From Stephanodiscus triporus (Eukaryota > Bacillariophyta > Thalassiosirophyceae > Thalassiosirales > Thalassiosiraceae), in NCBI GenBank assembly GCA_036939755.1, contig JALLAZ010000697.1, forward strand, positions 1 through 12,723: a DNA stretch of 12,723 nucleotides. The letters run 5' to 3'. Shown here in pieces: positions 8,487-12,723 of the stretch (position 1 is the stretch's first letter; every line of letters begins with the position of its first letter). The notes below the pieces were generated by a model, which was not told the DNA's origin, searched no databases, and saw nothing but the letters and a program-made list of their open reading frames with translations. The position numbers and the translations under genes are program-made.

Positions 8487-8703
8487 TGCAAGCGACTTGA
8501 CAAACCTGTTCTGCTTTAGCTCGGAGAGAGTAAGTTGTTGATATTATGGACGATAATACGACGACGTCGAGGCCCTTAAAGTGAAGTGTGAAGTTTCAGT
8601 TGAAGTGCAATTTGTATGTAGAGTAAGTTTTACGTAGATACTTACCTCCTCTACCATAAAAAACTAGGTACTCTTAGAGTAGATACGAAGCACCACCTTC
8701 ACG
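8487..8703. promoter_or_regulatory. Shared divergent promoter (methyltransferase / RAE1)
   Basis: A 217-base gap separates the two oppositely oriented start codons, so both 5' UTRs and both promoters must fit here. A GAAGT-type motif recurs at about 8583-8607. An imperfect dyad at 8618-8654 pairs gtagagtaagt with acttac-ctc-ctctac. Either could be a binding site; no function is assigned. The RAE1 ATG has A at -3 and G at +4. Confidence 0.55.
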
Positions 8704-9903
8704 ATGGTCTTTGGATCAGTCGCCCCCGCCCCCGCACAGCCCAGCTCGTACACGTCCGGACCCAACGCGTCCTGCGCACCAGGTGATCACTGCGTCCCCC
8801 AGGCGGGCAACGATGGGATATCCTCGATGAATTGGAGTCCCACGGCCAATCATTTGATATCGACGAATTGGGACGGAGGCGTGCGATGCTGGGAGGTCCA
8901 AGAGAGCGGACAGCAGATCCGTGCCTTGCCCAAGGCGCAGGGTAAGTATCATGGGGACGATTCATGCTAATTCAATGGTGGATCACACGTTATCGTACTG
9001 ACACTCTCGCCTGGCTAATTAATGTCGTTTTCGGCATGCCAAAAACAAACAGTGAACCACGAAAACAACTCCCCCGTTCTCGACTCCTGCTTCTCCTCCG
9101 ACGGTAGTACCGTCTTCTCCGTCGGGGCCGACAAGGCCGTGCGGATGTGGCAGTTGGGACAGACTCCACCCAACAACGTCCCCCAGCAGATCGGCTCGCA
9201 CGACCAGCCCATCAAATCGGTAGCCTTCCTCCCCACGACCAACCTGATCGTCTCGGGCGGGTGGGATAAGATGCTCAAATTCTGGGACGCGCGGCAGCCC
9301 AACCCGGTCGGGACGCTGCAGCTCCCCGAACGGTGTTACGATTTGGACGTGAGGGATAACCTGATGGTCGTGGCCACCGCGGGACGGCACATCATATCGT
9401 ACAACGTCCAGGGACAGCCGCAGGAACACGAGAGGAAGGAGAGTCCGCTCAAGTTCCAGAGTCGGTGCATCGCCGCCTTTCCCGACACGACGGGCTACGC
9501 AGTGGGAAGCATCGAGGGGAGGGTGGGAATACACTACGTAACCAAAGTTCATGGGAAGGATTCATTCGCCTTTAAGTGTCATCGACAGGATAACAACGTG
9601 TACCCCGTGAATTGCATTTGTTTTCACAAGGGGTATGGGACGTTCGCCACCGTCGGGGGGGACGGCATTGTGAACTTCTGGGACAAGGATAATAAGCAGC
9701 GGTTGAAGGGGTTCCCCAGCATCAATCGTACCATCAGCTGTGCAAGCTTCAATACGCCGGGGAGCTTGTTCGCTTATTCGAGCAGTTACGATTGGAGTAA
9801 GGGGAGTTCGCATTACGCCCCCGGAACGCCCAACGAGATTTGGATTCATTATGTTGTCGATGAAGAGATTAAGCCTAAGGGAAAGAAGAGCTCGTACAGA
9901 TAA
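8704..9903 (+). CDS. RAE1: mRNA export factor RAE1/Gle2, WD40 propeller (2 exons)
   Basis: Join 8704-8941 and 9053-9903, giving 362 residues, against about 368 in human RAE1. The protein is a seven-bladed WD40 propeller that binds the GLEBS motif of a nucleoporin (NUP98 in animals) and helps mRNA leave the nucleus. Diagnostic stretches: NWDGGVRCWEVQESGQ (55-70), PKAQ at the exon end, VLDSCFSSDGSTVF then KAVRMWQL, WDKMLKFWDARQPNPVGTLQLPERCYDLDV, VVATAGRHI, ESPLKFQSRCIAAF, GSIEGRVGIHYV (231-242), FKCHR, YPVNCICFHKGYGTFATVGGDG, NFWDKD and FAYSSSYDWSKG ending at Gly330. These follow human RAE1 almost block by block. The N-terminal 35 residues are Ala/Pro/Ser-rich and variable, starting MVFGS like the animal MFGS. 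The generic alternative, another WD40 protein such as BUB3, lacks GSIEGRVxIHY plus YDWSKG in this order. Confidence 0.96.
8942..9052 (+). other. Intron of RAE1 (111 bases, phase 1)
   Basis: Donor GTAAGT at 8942 and acceptor ...AAACAAACAG ending at 9052. The first exon ends with one base of a valine codon completed by TG at 9053-9054, giving PKAQ-VNHENNSPVLD, which aligns with human PKAQQMHTGPVLD. Reading straight through meets a stop at 8968-8970. Confidence 0.92.
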
Positions 9904-10006
9904 AGTGGGCAATTGATTTCCAGTGTCTCCAGTCTGGGGGGTGGGTTTGCACCGCCACATTTTATTACGTTTATTTAATAGGTTTCCACAGGTGTATATC
10001 TGATTC

Positions 10007-10012
10007 AATAAA
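10007..10012 (+). terminator. AATAAA polyadenylation signal of RAE1
   Basis: A canonical AATAAA hexamer lies 104 bases after the RAE1 stop, in a T/A-rich context, with T-rich sequence following at 10018-10022. Position and context fit cleavage shortly downstream, before the converging pseudogene that ends at 10096. Confidence 0.55.
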
Positions 10013-10095
10013 CATATATTTTAACAATAGAGCTGTCATCAGCCCAGACTCATTTAAGTGAGCATTTAGAAGTTTGATTTTGCTGCTGATATGCT

Positions 10096-10611
10096 TCAAG
10101 ACAGATAAGGAAACTTGGACAGACCTTGAACTAATTCTTCATTTGCCAATCTTGTTCCCCCCTTTCCCCCGGTCATGTAAGTTGCCTGTCCACAGACCAT
10201 GGCCTCCATGGCTCCCTACATGGCTCTAAGAACAGTATTAGACCACATGATTCTGGAATCATTCCCAAAACTGGAGGGCAAGGCATGGGACTTCACACCG
10301 ACTCCCGACGCCATGTCGTTGACCGCTGACACTGCAATTCACGAACAGCATTCTCGGCGATCCCGTGGCATTAAAGGGGTACCTTTGGATGCAACTGGTT
10401 TTGCATCCTTCAAGACATCTAGCACATCACAATCTGGCAGCATTTTGCAGCCCTCTTTGTGAAATTTCCAATCCATTTTTTGGCATAAATACTCGTCCAC
10501 AATACTTCACCATGTTGCATGCACTGCAATGCACCCGTGGTTGCCCATTATCTTGAGGATTTCTATCACAAAAACCACAGGTTTTTCGAGCCACAGTGGG
10601 AATTCTCACAA
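10096..10611 (-). pseudogene. MYND zinc-finger protein pseudogene, frameshifted
   Basis: The minus strand reads a MYND finger in pieces. Frame A (about 10611-10485) has CGFCDRNPQDNGQPRVHC then SACNMVKYCGR, the first half of the zinc module. Frame B (about 10494-10339) continues with CQKMDWKFHKEGCKML, the second half with its C-Q-x2-D-W-x2-H-K-x2-C pattern. About four bases too many separate the halves, which breaks the frame. Frame B ends in a TGA (10341-10339). A third frame (about 10326-10096) carries NDMASGVGVKSHALP and, past an in-frame TAG, GGKGGTRLANEELVQGL before a TGA at 10098-10096. MYND fingers bind proline-rich peptides. No intact start or frame remains. Its 5' side abuts the hAT-like element. 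An intron at the finger break is unlikely because the halves are nearly contiguous. Confidence 0.75.
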
Positions 10612-10623
10612 ATCACCTCCCCC

Positions 10624-10652
10624 CATACCCCAGAAACTTTGAATTGGGAATT
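10624..10652 (+). repeat. Left terminal inverted repeat of the hAT-like element
   Basis: It starts CATACCCCAGAAAC and pairs with 11444-11472 at 23 of 29 positions. It is preceded by CTCCCCC, which recurs immediately after the right end. Confidence 0.65.
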
Positions 10653-10673
10653 GATTCTCAAATTTAAAAGAGA

Positions 10674-10760
10674 CAATTAATTGATTGCAATTGTGAGTCT
10701 CAGGCAATTAATTGTCAATTGCAATTAATTGCAATTAATTGTTGAATCTACAATTAATTG
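10674..10760. repeat. Left subterminal repeat cluster (CAATTAATTG palindromes)
   Basis: Five perfect copies of the 10-bp palindrome CAATTAATTG start at 10674, 10705, 10722, 10732 and 10751, with extra CAATTG cores between. hAT transposases of plants and animals bind short motifs repeated near their ends, so this fits a transposase-binding array. Confidence 0.75.
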
Positions 10761-10800
10761 ACATAGAAACACCTAGTGCTGCTCTAATGCTAGCCTACCC

Positions 10801-11154
10801 TTACCAAATCAACTGGTCCTCATGATCTCCTCCTGCTCTGCTATCTTTTTTCTGCAGTCTTTCGCTCCTTCCAGTGTTAAACCTATTCTGACTGGCTTTT
10901 GCAACATCGTCAATACCCCATTGATCATTGTTCTTCATTAGGAAAAGTATCATTTTGACTGTGATTGGCGACATACCATGACGCCTCTTGGTATTGAATG
11001 CATCATACATGCTCCAGAGACTTTCTGCTACAGCTGCACTCCCAGTGACAAATTTGCAATTGATGTAGTCACTCTGACCACTTACCTCCTTTGTCTTCTG
11101 TTTTTTGGCTCTTTCAAACTCTTTTAGAAAGTAATCCCCTCCACCACTGTCCAA
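10801..11154 (-). pseudogene. hAT transposase C-terminal (dimerisation) remnant
   Basis: A minus-strand open frame of about 117 codons ends at TAA 10803-10801. Its core, GSAAVAESLWSMYDAF then NTKRRHGMSPITVKMILFLM and KNNDQW, matches the hAT C-terminal pattern S-x3-E-x-LWS...R..MSP....L.FL..N. This segment mediates transposase dimerisation. There is no ATG at the open end, and the DDE catalytic core and BED zinc finger are absent: only about 300 bases, including G-runs, separate it from the right end of the element. It is thus a leftover of a once larger gene. Confidence 0.7.
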
Positions 11155-11165
11155 GCCGAGTCTTT

Positions 11166-11182
11166 TGGGGGGGTGGGGGGGT
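11166..11182 (+). repeat. G-tract (G7-T-G7)
   Basis: Two runs of seven G separated by one T lie within the hAT-like element, just upstream (minus strand) of the transposase remnant. This may be slippage-prone sequence or part of a G-quadruplex. Confidence 0.6.
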
Positions 11183-11354
11183 CTTGTTGAGGATCACCAT
11201 GACATGATTTTCTCAAAACCAATTGAATCGGTGGTCCGCTTAAAAAACTACAATATCGTGGTGTCAAGTATTGTATCGTATGGTGTATTGTGTCTTTTTT
11301 TGTATCTACTGTACTGTGTACTTGCATAATCTACCACACTGCTCCTGCCAAAGA

Positions 11355-11452
11355 ATTGCAAAATTGTGACACCACTGGCAATTCAATTGCAATTATTTTA
11401 AGGGTGCAATTAATTGAAATTGCAATTAATTGCAATTAATTTAAATTGGCAA
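11355..11452. repeat. Right subterminal repeat cluster
   Basis: Perfect CAATTAATTG copies start at 11407 and 11423 and an imperfect one at 11433, among several AATTGCAATT cores. The 20-base block at 11422-11441 is identical to the one at 10721-10740. Confidence 0.75.
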
Positions 11453-11472
11453 TACAATGTTTTGGGGGTATG
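11444..11472 (-). repeat. Right terminal inverted repeat of the hAT-like element
   Basis: Read on the minus strand it starts CATACCCCCAAAAC, matching the left end apart from six substitutions and needing no gap. It is followed by CTCCCCCC at 11473-11480. Confidence 0.65.
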
Positions 11473-11539
11473 CTCCCCCCCACTGCTCGTGCTTGGCCAC
11501 TCCACTTATAGTGGAATATTTTGCAATATCTCACGCTGC

Positions 11540-12190
11540 CATGTCAACAAGGAACTTGGCTCGATCATTTGGATCAGTTATTCTTATCTAGCACATCACA
11601 TCATTATTGAGCTTCTTGCTAAAGGCCACCTCTTCTGCATGTTCGTCGACTGTTTTTTGTGGCATTTTCTGTGGAAGCCTCTTCTCTCTTTGCCCTTGTG
11701 CAGCAGTCTGTGGAGAAGGTTCCTGTCATCATTGCAGGGGAGTTTCCGCACACAAAAAGCCATCATCTTGCTCTTGATGCGGGAGAGGCTGGCATGAAGG
11801 GGATTGAGCAAATGATTGATAAGCCAGACATCAAGCTCCACGTTACGCATCTCACGTATTGCCCGATTCTTAAACTTGATGACATTGACATTGCTGGTCG
11901 GCATGCCAAGGTGTGGAAAATCCAGAATCTGGAATGACCGAGAGGGCGGCGACATGCCTTGTGCGGTGGCTGCTGTGGAGGCGGCGTCATCCGTAAAGCA
12001 TTATGATGCTAGTCCGCTCTCCACCCATGGTCTCATGTCAGATGTGTTTAGGTGCTTCAGGAAGACACTGGATTGGGGGGGGGGAAAGGGGGGGAAGTTA
12101 TTGCTACAAGGATTTTTTGGCACAAAAATATTGGCAATGATCAGACACATGTTTCAGTCGTGTGGAATGTTCTTTTACATTCAGTGATCA
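11540..12190 (+). pseudogene. Unidentified broken reading frame, plus strand
   Basis: Successive plus-strand frames look protein-like but are offset from each other. About 11540-11660 reads HVNKELGSIIWISYSYLAHH onward. About 11623-11937 reads SVEKVPVIIAGEFPHTKSHH, then LDAGEAGMKGIEQMIDKPDI, then KLHVTHLTYCPILKLDDIDI, ending KIQNLE. About 11950-12080 reads MPCAVAAVEAASSVKHYDAS then THGLMSDVFRCFRKTLD in another frame. I do not recognise a family. The neighbourhood suggests a decayed transposon gene. A minus-strand frame at 11596-11955 is an alternative reading and I cannot settle the strand by eye. Confidence 0.3.
12075..12094 (+). repeat. G-tract (G10-AAA-G7)
   Basis: Two long G-runs split by three A. 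Together with the other C/G homopolymers nearby (11475-11481, 12442-12450) they mark this part of the window as slippage-prone. Confidence 0.6.
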
Positions 12191-12210
12191 TACCATTCTA
12201 GTGTCCCTCC

Positions 12211-12300
12211 ACCGATACCAAGTGATACCAAGTGATACCAAGTGATTCCAAGTGATTCCAAGTGATACTAAGTGATACCAACTGTTAGCAACTGATACCA
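12211..12300. repeat. 10-bp minisatellite, nine units
   Basis: Nine consecutive decamers run from 12211 to 12300 with consensus agtgatacca. Unit 1 is accgatacca, 2-3 are consensus, 4-5 carry t for a (agtgattcca), 6 is agtgatacta, 7 is consensus, and 8-9 are more diverged (actgttagca, actgatacca). The centre is most uniform and the edges most worn, as expected of slippage or unequal exchange. Confidence 0.95.
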
Positions 12301-12339
12301 AAATGACCAGCTGTTCTTGATTTACACATTTCCCTGCTT

Positions 12340-12665
12340 GATTTTGGTGACTGCACAGCACCGGCATCAACTTCAATGATGCCGCCCACGGCAGCAGCGG
12401 ATGAAGCAGATGAAGTGGCAACAATGCGAGAAGACACGCCTAGGGGGGGGGATGATGCTGTTTGTCCATCCGACCCCATGAACATCAGCAGTGGCAGCGG
12501 CGGTGCCAGCAGTGTCATTGGTTGTCATTGAACTTCCCCATGCCATACAGCGGGCAGCAACAGCAGAGCTGGCGCCGTCAGATGAGGCACCAGATGCTGC
12601 GCAACAAGGGGGGTGACGACAAGGGAGTTCTGCTGCTTGTCCAAGGAGCAAGCGGGGCACCCTGA
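12340..12665 (+). other. GC-rich Ala/Gln/Asp-coding low-complexity stretch, possible gene relic
   Basis: Plus-strand pieces such as MMPPTAAADEADEVATMRED (about 12376-12436) and, in another frame, SLVVIELPHAIQRAATAELA (about 12513-12575) have biased but protein-like composition. Frames change and stops intervene, so no intact gene is called. GCA/GCG and CAG triplets dominate. Confidence 0.2.
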
Positions 12666-12723
12666 GGTGGGGTGACCGACCTCATCCATGTCCATAGTAT
12701 TTTTTTTTTACTCACGCGCACTC

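Larger units (their letters stand above)
10624..11472 (-). mobile_element. hAT-like transposon, internally deleted and probably non-autonomous
   Basis: The ends 10624-10652 and 11444-11472 are imperfect terminal inverted repeats matching at 23 of 29 positions (outer bases CATACCCC on each strand). The direct repeat CTCCCCC(C) lies outside both ends (10617-10624 and 11473-11480). hAT elements make 8-bp target duplications; the 7-8 bp here is ambiguous by one base because the terminal C is shared. Inside each end is a cluster of the palindrome CAATTAATTG. Between them is a transposase C-terminal remnant on the minus strand near the left end, which is where the 3' end of such a gene should lie. 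With about 850 bases in total, most of the transposase is missing. Confidence 0.7.

Noticed and set aside
9019..9552. A 177-residue minus-strand frame
   Set aside because: It lies wholly antisense to the second exon of RAE1, whose identity is secure.
10199..10462. An 87-residue plus-strand frame starting MASMAPYMAL
   Set aside because: The opposite strand carries the MYND motifs, so this is most likely their shadow.
11596..11955. A 119-residue minus-strand frame as a gene
   Set aside because: It is not excluded outright, but it has no recognisable motif and competes with plus-strand pieces that look at least as protein-like. I kept a single low-confidence call for the region.
12211..12300. 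A CRISPR-like array
   Set aside because: Units are 10 bp, directly abutting with no spacers, in eukaryotic DNA; it is a minisatellite.

Overview
The window reads as nuclear DNA of a microbial eukaryote with a compact genome. Two genes are interrupted by short GT-AG introns (80 and 111 bases). Gene gaps are short, start codons have A or G at -3, and there are no operons or ribosome-binding sites. Compact spacing, a MYND-finger relic and a decayed hAT-type transposon would fit a diatom or related stramenopile, but that is an inference from style and no marker gene fixes it.

Layout. 1-3357 (+): an FCP1-type RNA polymerase II CTD phosphatase in two exons, unusual for two long insertions inside its catalytic domain. 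3358-4698: a stretch with no secure gene. It holds a strong 30-bp inverted repeat and two minus-strand protein-like frames, one of them split by a +1 frame change at a CTT-TGA. 4699-7002 (-): a 767-residue, glycine-rich, basic protein that I link tentatively to the nonsense-mediated decay factor UPF3. 7596-8486 (-): a class I SAM methyltransferase of the METTL13/EEF1AKMT4 type with an organelle-like leader. 8704-9903 (+): the mRNA export factor RAE1/Gle2, a WD40 propeller, in two exons and divergent from the methyltransferase across 217 bases.

From about 10.1 kb on, the character changes to decayed accessory DNA. There is a frameshifted MYND zinc-finger pseudogene (-). Next to it is an internally deleted hAT-like transposon (10624-11472) with imperfect terminal inverted repeats, a 7-8 bp flanking duplication, palindromic subterminal repeats and a leftover transposase C-terminus. 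After that come an unidentified broken reading frame, a nine-unit 10-bp minisatellite, G-runs and Ala/Gln-coding low-complexity DNA.

Three of the four conserved genes, if the UPF3 link holds, act in the life of Pol II transcripts: polymerase recycling (FCP1), mRNA export (RAE1) and mRNA surveillance (UPF3-like). They lie on different strands with separate promoters, so I treat this as probable coincidence. I found no convincing new multi-gene system. The least explained signals are the hairpin and split reading frame just downstream of FCP1, and the structure of the hAT derivative.
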